The notes: a model not told the origin generated them from the sequence alone. Counted from the first letter of the stretch, positions 29,033-38,705 are shown. The stretch: 64,000 nucleotides of DNA from Pseudomonas sp. G34 (GCF_031119625.1 NZ_JAVHZV010000030.1:124001-188000); one strand, 5' to 3'. Translations and numbers: made by a program.

Positions 29033-29291
29033 GACGATTCTCGCGTTCGGATGTGCAGGGCAGCGTGCCGGAAAGATGTTGCAGTTGCGCGGCACGCAAC
29101 CGGGGATTGAGAGAGACGCCTGCTGGCAAAGTTCCTCGCCACCCGGCAAACCGCTCGTGCGCCGCCGCCCGGCAGCTCTGGCGGGTGATGGTTTACCCGG
29201 CCGTAAAGAGCGTGCAGACTGCCGCAAGAAAGTACGCGTCGCCCAGGCGATGGCGGCCAGTCGTCGCCGCCGGCGGTGCAGCTAGACATCC

Positions 29292-31583
29292 ATGCCGACA
29301 GGCCTGGAACTGAAGGAGATGATCTTGGCGTCCAGTGAAACCAGTACCTCCTTGAGCACCGCGATCGCCAATTGCGCCAAGGAACCCATCCACATCCCCG
29401 GCAGCATCCAGCCCCAGGGCTTCATGATGGTGTTTGACGAGCAGGCGCTGACGGTGTTGCAGGTGAGCGAGAACGTCGTCGACTGGCTGGATCTTGCACC
29501 CGACCAATTGCTGGGCCGGCACCTGGACGAGCTGCTCGAAGACGCCGCGGTGCTCGCCGAACGCCTGGCGCAACTGTCCGACGAAGACACCACACCCTTT
29601 CATATCGGTGACGTGCGTTTCCGCCAAGGCAGCCGCCGTGGCGAGCTGACCGCGATGGTCGCCCACCGTTTCGATCGGGTGCTGATCGCCGAATTCGAGA
29701 CCATCAGCAACACGATCACCGCCTATAACACCCTGTATCCGATGGTGCGCACCTTCATCGGCCACCTGCAGGGCGCCAACGATATCGACGAGCTGTGCCG
29801 GTTGTCAGTGGCCGAGGTCAAGCGTGTCACCGGTTTTGGCCGGGTGAAAATCTACAACTTCGGCCCCGAGGGCAACGGCCTGGTGCTCGCCGAGTGCCTC
29901 GACGAGGGCTATCCCAGCTACCTGGGCTTGAGCTTCCCCGCCTCGGACATCCCGCCCCAGGCCCGCCAGCTGTACGTAGCCAATCGTATCCGGGTGATCG
30001 AGGACGCCAACTACCAGCCCTCCCCGCTGCGCCCGGCGTGCAACCCGCTGACCGGCAAACCCCTGGATCTCAGCTACGCCACCCTGCGCAGCGTGTCGCC
30101 CGTGCACCTGCAATACATGCGCAACATGCAGACCATCGCCTCGATGTCGATTTCCATCGTGGTCGAAGGCCAGTTGTGGGGATTGATCTCGGCCCACCAC
30201 GCCAGCGCCCGCTCGGTCGGTTTCCAGACGCGTACCGCCTGCGAACTGCTGGGCCGCGTGCTGTCGCTGCAGATCGAGGCGAAGATCGCCCACTCGCGCA
30301 CCCAGCACCTGTTGCAGCTGCGCCGGCACATCGTGCAGATGCTCTCGGCAATGGCCGACCGCGACAGCGTCAGCGAAGGCCTGCTGGCGCTGCCCGATAC
30401 CTTTCTCGACTTCGCCCAGGCCAGCGGCGCGGCGATCATCTCGACCTCGCACTGCGACCTGATCGGGCAGACGCCGCCGCGCGACCAGGTCAATGCCCTG
30501 GTGCAGTGGCTGGGTACGCGAACGAGTGACGACCTGTTCCAGACCGATAACGTCGGCCGCGACATCCCCGAGCTGCCCGAGCTGGCCAAGCACGTTGGCG
30601 GCCTGTTGGCCGTGGCCATTTCCGAGCTGCATTCGCACTACCTGATCTGGTTCAAGCCGGAGCAGACACGCATCGTGCAATGGGCCGGCAAACCCGAGAA
30701 GGCGGTCAGCGCCAGCGGCGCGCTCAGCCCGCGTCACAGCTTCGCGCGCTGGCAGGAGGAAATCAGCGGCTTTTCCACGCCCTGGCACGAGCAGGTGCCG
30801 GAAAGCGCACTGGAGCTGCGCAATGCGGTGCTCGGTATCGTGCTGCGCAAGGCCGAGGAAATGGCCCAGCTGGCCAGCGACCTGAAGAAAACCAACAAGG
30901 AGCTGGAGGCCTTTTCCTACAGCGTGTCCCATGACCTGCGCGCGCCGCTGCGGCATATCGCCGGCTACGCCGAGTTGCTGGGCGATTTCGAGGGCACCAA
31001 GCTGTCCGAGCGCGGGGTGCGCTTTCTCGAGCACATCAGCGAGTCGGCGCGCTTCGCCGGCACCCTGGTGGACAACCTGCTGAGCTTCTCGCAGATGGGC
31101 CGTTCGGCACTGCGCTTCACGGACGTCAATCTGCATGCGCTGGTCGAATCGATCCGCGAGGAAATGAAACCCGATTATCAGAGTCGAAACCTCGAATGGC
31201 ACATCCAGCCGCTGCCACGAGTGGTCGGCGATGCCGCGTTCCTGCACCTGGCCTTGCGCAACCTGCTGGCCAACGCCATCAAGTACAGCCGCGAGCGTGA
31301 TCCGGCGATCATCGTCATCGGCGCCCAGGAAAACGACGACGAAGTGATCGTCTTTGTGCGCGACAACGGTGTGGGCTTCAATATGGAATACGTGGACAAG
31401 CTGTTCGGCGTATTCCAGCGCCTGCACCGCATGGAGGAATTCGAAGGCACCGGCATCGGTCTGGCCAGCGTACGCCGTATAATCGAGCGTCACGATGGGC
31501 GAGTCTGGGCCGAAGGCAAGATCGATCAAGGCGCCACCTTTTATTTCGCGCTCCCTAAACGCCACCACCCCGTTCTTGCATAA
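29292..31583 (+). CDS. bphP: Bacteriophytochrome histidine kinase (BphP type)
   Basis: This red/far-red light sensor kinase binds biliverdin. The N-terminal cysteine (Cys28 here, IANCAKEPIHIPG) is the conserved attachment site. The PAS, GAF and PHY domains follow: PASDIPPQARQLY, YMRNMQTIASMSISIVVEGQ, WGLISAHH, and PHY-tongue PRHSFARWQ. The kinase has His547 (SVSHDLRAPLRHI), NLLANAIKYS and GTGIGLASV. The start is uncertain: ATG 29292 has no ribosome site, ATG 29319 abuts AAGGAG, and TTG 29325 sits 6 bases after it and may be the real start. No heme oxygenase gene is adjacent. The next gene is its probable receiver. Confidence 0.92.
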   Translation: MPTGLELKEMILASSETSTSLSTAIANCAKEPIHIPGSIQPQGFMMVFDEQALTVLQVSENVVDWLDLAPDQLLGRHLDELLEDAAVLAERLAQLSDEDTTPFHIGDVRFRQGSRRGELTAMVAHRFDRVLIAEFETISNTITAYNTLYPMVRTFIGHLQGANDIDELCRLSVAEVKRVTGFGRVKIYNFGPEGNGLVLAECLDEGYPSYLGLSFPASDIPPQARQLYVANRIRVIEDANYQPSPLRPACNPLTGKPLDLSYATLRSVSPVHLQYMRNMQTIASMSISIVVEGQLWGLISAHHASARSVGFQTRTACELLGRVLSLQIEAKIAHSRTQHLLQLRRHIVQMLSAMADRDSVSEGLLALPDTFLDFAQASGAAIISTSHCDLIGQTPPRDQVNALVQWLGTRTSDDLFQTDNVGRDIPELPELAKHVGGLLAVAISELHSHYLIWFKPEQTRIVQWAGKPEKAVSASGALSPRHSFARWQEEISGFSTPWHEQVPESALELRNAVLGIVLRKAEEMAQLASDLKKTNKELEAFSYSVSHDLRAPLRHIAGYAELLGDFEGTKLSERGVRFLEHISESARFAGTLVDNLLSFSQMGRSALRFTDVNLHALVESIREEMKPDYQSRNLEWHIQPLPRVVGDAAFLHLALRNLLANAIKYSRERDPAIIVIGAQENDDEVIVFVRDNGVGFNMEYVDKLFGVFQRLHRMEEFEGTGIGLASVRRIIERHDGRVWAEGKIDQGATFYFALPKRHHPVLA

Positions 31584-31599
31584 CGGGTCGAGGACATGA

Positions 31600-32085
31600 A
31601 TGCTCAAACCGATACTGCTGGTCGAAGACAACCCCCACGACCTGGAGCTGACCCTAATCGCTCTGGAGCGCAGCCAACTGGCCAATGACGTGATCGTCAT
31701 GCGCGACGGCGCCGAGGCGCTGGATTATCTCTTTCGCCGTGGCGCCCATGCCGATCGCCTGCCCGGCAACCCGGCGATCATGATGCTCGACCTCAAGCTG
31801 CCCAAGGTCGATGGTCTGGAAGTCCTGAAGATCGTGCGTGATTCTGCCGAGCTGCGCAGCATGCCGATCGTCATGCTCACCTCTTCGCGCGAGGGGCCGG
31901 ATCTGCAGCGCGCCTACGAATTGAACGTGAACGCCTACGTGGTCAAACCGGTCGAATTCAAGGCGTTCGTCTCGGCCATCTCCGATCTGGGTATCTTCTG
32001 GGCGGTGCTCAACGAGCCCCCACCCGGTTCGTTGCGCTTGCAGCGCCGTACGTCGGATACAGAAGCGCAAGCCGATACTGACTGA
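31600..32085 (+). CDS. Stand-alone response regulator, Rcp1-like
   Basis: This is a single-domain receiver of 161 residues. The acidic pair is in LLVEDNPHDLEL, the phosphoacceptor is Asp64 (MMLDLKLPKVDG), the threonine/serine is in MLTSS, and the lysine is in YVVKPVEF. The C-terminus adds about 30 residues without an output domain. It begins 16 bases after the phytochrome stop and is very likely its cognate receiver, as in cyanobacterial Cph1-Rcp1. How it passes the signal on is not visible. Confidence 0.92.
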   Translation: MLKPILLVEDNPHDLELTLIALERSQLANDVIVMRDGAEALDYLFRRGAHADRLPGNPAIMMLDLKLPKVDGLEVLKIVRDSAELRSMPIVMLTSSREGPDLQRAYELNVNAYVVKPVEFKAFVSAISDLGIFWAVLNEPPPGSLRLQRRTSDTEAQADTD

Positions 32086-32146
32086 CCACCCTCTGATTTG
32101 CGCCTGACGCACAGGCCTACCACAGACCGTAATCGACGACCTTTCC

Positions 32147-34537
32147 ATGCCGCGTGTGCCCATCAAACTGCTGTTCATCGAAGACAGTCCGCATGACGCG
32201 GAACTGGCCCTGCTCGCATTGGAACGTAACGGCCTGCTGGTCGACAGCACCCTGGTCTATGACCACCAGGCCGCCGAACGCGCGCTGGCGAACGAGCGTT
32301 TCGACCTGATCGTCTCCGACTACCTGCTTCCAGGCTCTTCAGGCGCCGAGGCGCTGGAAGTGGCGCGCCGCCTTGCACCACAAACGCCCTTCATCTTTCT
32401 GTCCGGCATGTTCGGTGAAGAACACGCCGTGGAAATGATGCGCCTGGGCGCCGTCGACTACGTGCTCAAGCAGAACCTGCCATTCCTGCCCAAGGCCATC
32501 GACCGCGCCATGGCCGAGGTCAACGAGCGAGAGAAACGCAGGCTGGCCGAAAATACCCTGCAGGCGGTCGAGGCCCGCGCGCGCCTGGCAATTGGTGCGG
32601 CCCGCATGGGCATGTGGGATTACGTGCCGGCCACCGACACGCTGGTCTGGGACGAACGCTGCCGCGCCCTCTACGAGCTGGAGCCGAACGCCGAAGTCGA
32701 TATGGAGCTGTTTCTCGGCCGCTGCCACGCCGATGACCGCGCGCAACTGCGTCAGCGGGTCAACGAGGCGCTGGCCACCGACAGCGGCAACGAGTTCCAG
32801 GCCGAATTTCGCCTGCCCCTCAGCAACGGCAGCAAGCGCTGGATTTCCGCCCGTGGCCAGGCGTTCTTCGAGGATGGGCGATGCACCCGCTTTCTCGGCG
32901 TGCTGCACGACATCACCGAGCAGAAGCAGGCCAACGAAGCCCTGCTGCGCCTCAACGACGTGCTCGGCGAGCGTGTCGAGAAACGCACCCGCGAGCGCGA
33001 TCGCAACTGGGAGCTGTCCCGCGACCTGCTCGCCGTGCTGCGTTTCGACATGACGCCCAGCGCCCTCAACCCGGCCTGGGAGCAGACCCTCGGCTGGTCG
33101 CGCCAGCAGCTCACCCAGGGTCCGCTCTGGGAGCTGGTGCATGCCGATGACCAGCAGGACACCCGCGCGCAGATCGAGCGCGTCACCTCGGGCAATGTCT
33201 CGGTGCGCTTCGTCAACCGCATGCGCCACGCCAGCGGCGACTACCACTGGCTGTCATGGATCCTGGTTCGCGACGACGACCTGCTGTACGCCACGGTGCG
33301 CGATATCACCCACGAACGCGCCGTGGTCGAGGAACTGGCCGCCACCAACCAGCAGTTGCGCGAGCAGATCGCCGAGCGTGAGCGCGTCGAGGCGACCCTG
33401 CAGCAGATGCAGCGCCTGGAAGCGGTCGGCCAGCTCACCGCCGGCGTCGCCCACGACTTCAACAACCTGCTGACGGTGGTGCTGACCAGCACCAGCTTCC
33501 TGATCCGCGATCTGGAAAAAGGCAATCTGGACAAGGCCCGTGGCCGTCTGCAGAACATCACCGACGCCGGCGAACGTGGCGCCAAGCTGACCGGCCAGTT
33601 GCTGGCCTTCTCCCGCCGCCAGCGCCTGGTGCCGGAGGCGGTCAACCTTGGTGAAACCGTGCAGGGCATGCTCGAATTGTTGAAGAGCACCCTGGGCGGC
33701 AGCGTGCTGATCGAGACGGCCACCGAGGCGGACCTGTGGCACGCACGGGTCGACCCGACGCAGATCGAGCTGATCATTCTCAACCTGGCGATCAACGCCC
33801 GTGACGCCATGGCCGTCGGCGGCACCCTGCGCCTGAGTACCAGCAACGAAGTGATCAGCGAAGCGCCGCGCCGCCCGGAAGATCCGGAGCCCGGCGACTA
33901 CGTGGTCCTCTCGGTACAGGACTCGGGCAGCGGCATGAGCGAGGCGGTACTGGCCAAGGCGTTCGAGCCGTTTTTCACCACCAAGGAAATTGGCAAGGGC
34001 TCGGGCCTGGGCCTGGCCCAGGTGTTCGGTTTTGCCAAGCAGTCCGGCGGCGGCGCGCGCATTCTCACCAAGATGGGCGAAGGGACCACCGTCAAGGTCT
34101 ACCTGCCGGGCCTGCGCCACATCGTCCAGGAGCAGCAGCAGGTTTCCAGCCGGCCGCTGCCGGTCGCCGAGCCGGGAGACCAGCGCACCATCCTGCTGGT
34201 CGATGATGACCCTCGGGTGCGCGAAGTCACCGCCCAGACCCTCGACGCACTCGGCTACCAGGTACGTGAGGCCCACAGCGGCAACGACGCACTGGCCAAA
34301 CTCGACAACGATATCGACCTGCTGCTCGCCGACTTCGCCATGCCCGGCATGAACGGTGGCGAGCTGGCCCAGGCGGCTCGGCGGCGCTACCCGGCGTTGC
34401 CGGTGGTGTTCGTCACCGGTTACGCCGAGCTGGGCGGCCTGGATGCCGACGAAGCGTTCATCGTGCAGAAGCCCTATCGCAGTGACGAGTTGGCCGAGAA
34501 ACTCCAGCACGCCTTCGCAAGCGGCAAACCCAGCTGA
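32147..34537 (+). CDS. Hybrid histidine kinase: receiver-PAS-PAS-kinase-receiver
   Basis: This 796-residue soluble protein begins with a receiver (about 5-120, Asp58 in IVSDYLLPGSSG). Two PAS/PAC segments follow (about 140-270 and 285-400), then a dimerization helix with His436 (TAGVAHDFNNLL) and an ATPase domain with NLAINARDAM and GKGSGLGLAQV. A C-terminal receiver has Asp729 (LLLADFAMPGMNG). The two receivers suggest a phosphorelay with input from another kinase, for example the phytochrome. No membrane segment or signal peptide is seen. It lies 61 bases after the stand-alone receiver. Confidence 0.92.
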   Translation: MPRVPIKLLFIEDSPHDAELALLALERNGLLVDSTLVYDHQAAERALANERFDLIVSDYLLPGSSGAEALEVARRLAPQTPFIFLSGMFGEEHAVEMMRLGAVDYVLKQNLPFLPKAIDRAMAEVNEREKRRLAENTLQAVEARARLAIGAARMGMWDYVPATDTLVWDERCRALYELEPNAEVDMELFLGRCHADDRAQLRQRVNEALATDSGNEFQAEFRLPLSNGSKRWISARGQAFFEDGRCTRFLGVLHDITEQKQANEALLRLNDVLGERVEKRTRERDRNWELSRDLLAVLRFDMTPSALNPAWEQTLGWSRQQLTQGPLWELVHADDQQDTRAQIERVTSGNVSVRFVNRMRHASGDYHWLSWILVRDDDLLYATVRDITHERAVVEELAATNQQLREQIAERERVEATLQQMQRLEAVGQLTAGVAHDFNNLLTVVLTSTSFLIRDLEKGNLDKARGRLQNITDAGERGAKLTGQLLAFSRRQRLVPEAVNLGETVQGMLELLKSTLGGSVLIETATEADLWHARVDPTQIELIILNLAINARDAMAVGGTLRLSTSNEVISEAPRRPEDPEPGDYVVLSVQDSGSGMSEAVLAKAFEPFFTTKEIGKGSGLGLAQVFGFAKQSGGGARILTKMGEGTTVKVYLPGLRHIVQEQQQVSSRPLPVAEPGDQRTILLVDDDPRVREVTAQTLDALGYQVREAHSGNDALAKLDNDIDLLLADFAMPGMNGGELAQAARRRYPALPVVFVTGYAELGGLDADEAFIVQKPYRSDELAEKLQHAFASGKPS

Positions 34538-34601
34538 AGCCCGTAGCAGCCCGAAGGTGGGCTGCTGCCGTGGCCATACCCCCAGGATAGGCTCCCGATT
34601 G

Positions 34602-36731
34602 ATGTCCGCGACGCAGAACATGCCACCCCAACCCTGCCTGTTCGCCGGCCAGTCCGGTGACACGGTCGAGCTCATCCGTCGCTTCGACTGGGCGGCCAGC
34701 GCCCTCGGCCCGCTCGAGCAGTGGCCCGAGGTGCTGATCAGCAGCACACGGCTGATCCTTTCCTCGCCGACGCCCATCGTGCTGCTGTGCGGCGCCAAGG
34801 GCGTGCTGCTCTACAACGATGCCTACGCGGCGTTCGCCGGCCAGCGCCACCCGGAAATCTTCGGCCTGCCTGCCGAGCAAGCCTGGCCGGAGATCGCCGA
34901 GTGGAACCGCCACGTAATCGGCATGGGCCTGAGCGGTCGCTCCATGTCCCAGGAGAACCTTTACCTGCCGCTGCGCCGCCCCGGCCTGCAGGAGGATGCC
35001 TGGATGAATCTCTACTACAACCCGCTGCTCGACAACACCGGCCGCTCCCACGGCATGATGTGCATCGTGGTGGAGACCACCAGCCAGGTCGTCGCCATCG
35101 AGCAGCGCAGCCAGGCCGAAGCCGACCTGCGCAGCGCCAACGAGCGCATCGAGCTGGCGCTCAACGCCGGCGCCGTGCTCGGCACCTGGGTGTGGGACAT
35201 TCCCAATGACAGCGTGACCGGCGACGAGCGCTTCGCCCGCGCCTTTGCCGCCGACCCGCAGCAGGCCGCCAGCGGCATGGCGCTGGACCGGGTGACCACG
35301 GCCATCCACCCGCAGGATCGGCCGCAGGTGCGTGCGATGATCGAGCGCACCATTGCCACAGGCGGCAGCTACCGGGCCGAATACCGTGTGCGGCAGCCTG
35401 ACGGCGGCTATCGCTGGATCGAGGCCAATGGTCGCTGCGAGCTGGCGTCCGATGGCACGCCGCTGCGCTTTCCCGGGGTGTTGATCGACATCGACGAACG
35501 CAAGCGCACCGAACTGGCCCTGCGCCAGCTGACCCAGACCCTCGAGGAGCGCGTCAGCGAAGCGGTGCTGCAGCGTATCCAGGCCGAAGACCAACTGCGC
35601 CAGGCGCAGAAGATGGAAGCCATCGGCCAGCTCACCGGCGGTATCGCCCATGACTTCAACAACCTGCTGGCCGGTATTCTCGGCAGCCTGGAGCTGATCC
35701 AGCGCAAACTGCCGGCGGGCGAACACCCGCAGCTGGCCCGCTTCGTCGATGCGGCCATCGCTTCCGCCAACCGCGGCGCCTCGCTGACCCATCGCCTGCT
35801 GGCCTTCGCCCGTCGCCAGTCGCTGGACATGCGCCCGGTGGAGGTCAACGCCCTGGTGCGCGCCCTCGAAGAATTGCTGGTGCGCACCCTGGGCGAGCAG
35901 ATCAGCCTGGAAACCCACCTGGCCGACGACCTGTGGCCGACCCGCAGCGATGGCCACCAGCTGGAAAACGCGCTGATCAACCTGGCCATCAACGCCCGGG
36001 ACGCCATGCCCGACGGCGGCAAACTGCGTATCGAGACCCGCAATACCCAGCTCGGCGAGCACCAGGCGCAGCATCATCAGGTGCCCGCGGGCGATTACTT
36101 GCTGCTGTCGGTCAGCGACACCGGCTGTGGCATGCCCCAGGAAATCATCCGCCACGCCTTCGAACCGTTCTTTACCACCAAGCCCATCGGCCAGGGCACC
36201 GGCCTGGGCCTGTCGATGGTCTACGGTTTCGTCAAGCAGACCGGTGGCTACCTGCAGCTGGAAAGCCAGGTCGGCCACGGCACCACCCTGCACCTCTACC
36301 TGCCGCGCCTGCTGGTTGCACCTGCCGAACAGCTGCACGGCAACGCTGCCGACGCACCGCGAGGTGCCGGCGAGCGCATCCTGGTGGTGGAAGACGACAA
36401 GGTGGTGCGCATGCTGATGGTCGAGGTACTGGAAGAGCTGGGTTACCAGCTGATCCAGGCGGCAGACGCCCAGAGCGCACTGGGCCTGCTCGAACAGCAT
36501 GCGCCGCTCGACCTGCTGCTTACCGATGTCGGCCTGCCCGGCATGAACGGCCGACAGCTCGCCGACGCCGCCCGGCAGCGCCAGCCGGGCCTCAAGGTGC
36601 TGTTCGCCACCGGCTACGCCGAGGGTGCCGAACTGCGCGACGACTACCTGGGCAAGGACATGGAGATGATCGCCAAGCCATTCTCCTTCGAGGCGCTGGC
36701 CGGCAAGCTCAAGGCCATACTCGGCAACTGA
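34602..36731 (+). CDS. Hybrid histidine kinase: PAS-PAS-kinase-receiver
   Basis: This 709-residue soluble hybrid kinase has an N-terminal PAS-like domain (about 25-165; TPIVLLCGAKGVLLYNDAYA) and a second PAS/PAC (about 170-300; YRVRQPDGGYRWIEANG). It then has His350 (TGGIAHDFNNLLAGI), the ATPase box (NLAINARDAMPDGG, GTGLGLSMVYGF) and a C-terminal receiver with Asp642 (LLLTDVGLPGMNG). I chose ATG 34602 (MSATQNMPPQPCLFAG); the ribosome site is poor and ATG 34620 is an alternative. It ends the four-gene signalling run 64 bases after the previous gene. Confidence 0.9.
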   Translation: MSATQNMPPQPCLFAGQSGDTVELIRRFDWAASALGPLEQWPEVLISSTRLILSSPTPIVLLCGAKGVLLYNDAYAAFAGQRHPEIFGLPAEQAWPEIAEWNRHVIGMGLSGRSMSQENLYLPLRRPGLQEDAWMNLYYNPLLDNTGRSHGMMCIVVETTSQVVAIEQRSQAEADLRSANERIELALNAGAVLGTWVWDIPNDSVTGDERFARAFAADPQQAASGMALDRVTTAIHPQDRPQVRAMIERTIATGGSYRAEYRVRQPDGGYRWIEANGRCELASDGTPLRFPGVLIDIDERKRTELALRQLTQTLEERVSEAVLQRIQAEDQLRQAQKMEAIGQLTGGIAHDFNNLLAGILGSLELIQRKLPAGEHPQLARFVDAAIASANRGASLTHRLLAFARRQSLDMRPVEVNALVRALEELLVRTLGEQISLETHLADDLWPTRSDGHQLENALINLAINARDAMPDGGKLRIETRNTQLGEHQAQHHQVPAGDYLLLSVSDTGCGMPQEIIRHAFEPFFTTKPIGQGTGLGLSMVYGFVKQTGGYLQLESQVGHGTTLHLYLPRLLVAPAEQLHGNAADAPRGAGERILVVEDDKVVRMLMVEVLEELGYQLIQAADAQSALGLLEQHAPLDLLLTDVGLPGMNGRQLADAARQRQPGLKVLFATGYAEGAELRDDYLGKDMEMIAKPFSFEALAGKLKAILGN

Positions 36732-36839
36732 GCCGAGCGCAGCGGTGCGCTACGCAGAATCGCGGGAACTCCGCCTGCCGGCGACCGCTCAATAGACAGC
36801 ACCCGGGGCCTCTTGCCCCTTGTTTCCAGGAATCCCTGC

Positions 36840-37133
36840 ATGCGCGTAGAAGGCTTTTTCGAATCCCTGGGCGAAGCGTTCGGCTCGTTCATCCGCTTTA
36901 TCGTCGACGCCCTGAGCGGCGTGTTCGGCATGCTCGCCGGCGCGGTCGCCAGCTTTATCGACGGCCTGTCCGGGGCGCTGGGCGTCACCCCGTCGCTGCT
37001 CAGCATCGCCGTGCTGCTGCTGGGGCTGATCCTGCTCTACAGCGCGGTGCGTTCGTTCATGCGCGGCTCGGTGATCGGCGGCCTGATCTGGCTGCTGCTC
37101 GGCCTCTGGCTACTGAGCGGCCTGATTCGCTAG
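36840..37133 (+). CDS. Small membrane protein of unknown function
   Basis: This 97-residue protein has two or three hydrophobic segments: around FIRFIVDALSGVFGMLAGAV, then LLSIAVLLLGLILLYSAV and VIGGLIWLLLGLWLLSG. ATG 36840 (MRVEGFFESLGEAF) is preceded by AGGAA. I do not recognise a named family. It follows the signalling cluster by 108 bases on the same strand but shows no link to it. Confidence 0.72.
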   Translation: MRVEGFFESLGEAFGSFIRFIVDALSGVFGMLAGAVASFIDGLSGALGVTPSLLSIAVLLLGLILLYSAVRSFMRGSVIGGLIWLLLGLWLLSGLIR

Positions 37134-37249
37134 GCGCCGCGGCCTTTGCAGGCTGTCGACCCGCAGTCGTCAGACATCGCATCTTGCATCCAAATGTTAC
37201 AGCGGGCGTGCTAGGCTGAGCGGCCATCGTTAGTCGCCTAAGTAAGCCA

Positions 37250-38488
37250 ATGTCCGTCCATGGTCAGCTGCTCCTGCGTCACCACACGCCCTTCATTCGC
37301 TTCTGGCTGGCTCGGGTATTCACCGCCAGCGGCTTCCAGATGCTCACCGTGGCCATCGGCTGGCAGATGTACAGCCTCACCGGCAACGTGCTCGACCTGG
37401 GCCTGGTGGGCCTGGTCGAATTCCTGCCGAAGATCCTCTTCATCCTGCTGACCGGCCACGTTGCCGACCGCTTCGACCGCCGCAAGGTCGCCGCCCTGTG
37501 CCAGTGCGGCCAGGCCATCGTCGCCATCACCCTGCTGCTGGGCAGCAGCACGGGCAGCCTGACCCGCGAGATGATCTTCGTCATCGCCTTCATGATGGGC
37601 ACCGCCCGCGCCTTTGAAATGCCCACCACCCAGGCGCTGCTGCCGAACATCGTGCCGCCGGGCCTGTTCCCGGCAGCGGTGGCGGCCTCCAGCTCGGCGA
37701 TGCAGACCGCCACCATCGTCTCCCCGGCCTTGGGCGGCGTGCTCTACGCCGTGGCGCCGGCCTGGGTGTACGGCCCGGCGCTGGTGCTGTACCTGATCGC
37801 CATCGGCATGATGCTCAGCCTGCCATCGCAGCAAAAACCGCTGAAGCAGAAGATTTCCGTGGAGTCACTGCTGGCCGGCTTCCGTTTCATCCGCAGCCGC
37901 CCGGAAGTGTTCGGCGCCATCTCCATGGACATGTTCGCCGTGCTGCTTGGCGGCGCCACCGCGCTGCTGCCGGTGTTCGCCAAGGACATCCTGCTTACCG
38001 GCCCCTGGGGCCTCGGCCTGCTACGCTCGGCGCCCGCGGTGGGCGCGCTGCTGATGTCGATCTACCTGGCGCGCCACCCCATCGAGCGGCGGGTCGGCCC
38101 GGTGATTCTCGGCTCGGTGGCGATCTTCGGCGTGGCGACCATCGGCTTCGGCCTGTCCACCTCGCTGTGGTTCAGCCTGGCGACCCTGGTACTGCTCGGC
38201 GCCGCCGATATGGTCAGCATGGTGATCCGCGGCGCCTTCGTGCAACTGCAAACGCCCGATGACATGCGCGGCCGCGTGGGCGCGGTGAACAGCCTGTTCA
38301 TCGGTGCCTCCAACCAGCTCGGCGACTTCCGCGCCGGGGTCAGCGCCGCCTGGTTCGGCACCGTGCCGGCGGTGCTGATCGGCGGCTTCGGCGCCATCGG
38401 CATCAGCCTGCTGTGGATCAAGCTGTTCCCGGCGCTGTCGAGCAGGGATCGGATTCGTGATCCGCTGGTGGGGGATGAAAAGCCCTGA
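37250..38488 (+). CDS. MFS transporter, EntS-like exporter family
   Basis: This 412-residue polytopic membrane protein shows the major facilitator loop 2-3 motif GHVADRFDRRKVAALCQ and the second-half repeat with DDMRGRVGAVNSLFIGASNQ. The latter is typical of the EntS/MFS_3 exporter subgroup, many of which export siderophores or drugs. The substrate is unknown. It stands alone, with the purine permease 218 bases downstream. The start ATG 37250 has no strong ribosome site. Confidence 0.9.
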   Translation: MSVHGQLLLRHHTPFIRFWLARVFTASGFQMLTVAIGWQMYSLTGNVLDLGLVGLVEFLPKILFILLTGHVADRFDRRKVAALCQCGQAIVAITLLLGSSTGSLTREMIFVIAFMMGTARAFEMPTTQALLPNIVPPGLFPAAVAASSSAMQTATIVSPALGGVLYAVAPAWVYGPALVLYLIAIGMMLSLPSQQKPLKQKISVESLLAGFRFIRSRPEVFGAISMDMFAVLLGGATALLPVFAKDILLTGPWGLGLLRSAPAVGALLMSIYLARHPIERRVGPVILGSVAIFGVATIGFGLSTSLWFSLATLVLLGAADMVSMVIRGAFVQLQTPDDMRGRVGAVNSLFIGASNQLGDFRAGVSAAWFGTVPAVLIGGFGAIGISLLWIKLFPALSSRDRIRDPLVGDEKP

Positions 38489-38705
38489 TCCAGCGCCCGC
38501 AACATAGCCCTTGACGCCCGCCAGACAGGGGGTGATCCGAGCTCGCGGCGAAACCCGGGAGAGCTGCTATGATGCCGCGCTTTCGTGGACGGACAACACC
38601 CCAGCGCCAGCTTCGAGCCCAGCGAGCAGGTGCTGATGGCACGTGATGTGCCTTGTTATCCCCTCTGCCTCTGTCAATGCCGATTGCCGCCCCGGGAGCC
38701 CCCGC

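Noticed and set aside
29033..29227. N-terminal extension of the SdiA-regulated protein (65 codons upstream of 29032)
   Set aside because: The extension has no domain sequence, is rich in Arg, Pro and Cys, and would put the membrane helix far from the N-terminus. The ATG at 29032 is directly before the helix.
34458..36500. Long antisense open frame opposite the fourth signalling gene (and similar long ones opposite pncB, ctpL, bphP and speA)
   Set aside because: These are read-through of GC-rich codon bias on the opposite strand. They have no ribosome site or family resemblance, and the sense frames are well-defined proteins.
38489..38705. Purine riboswitch upstream of the NCS2 permease
   Set aside because: No conserved purine-aptamer junction or kissing-loop sequences were found.
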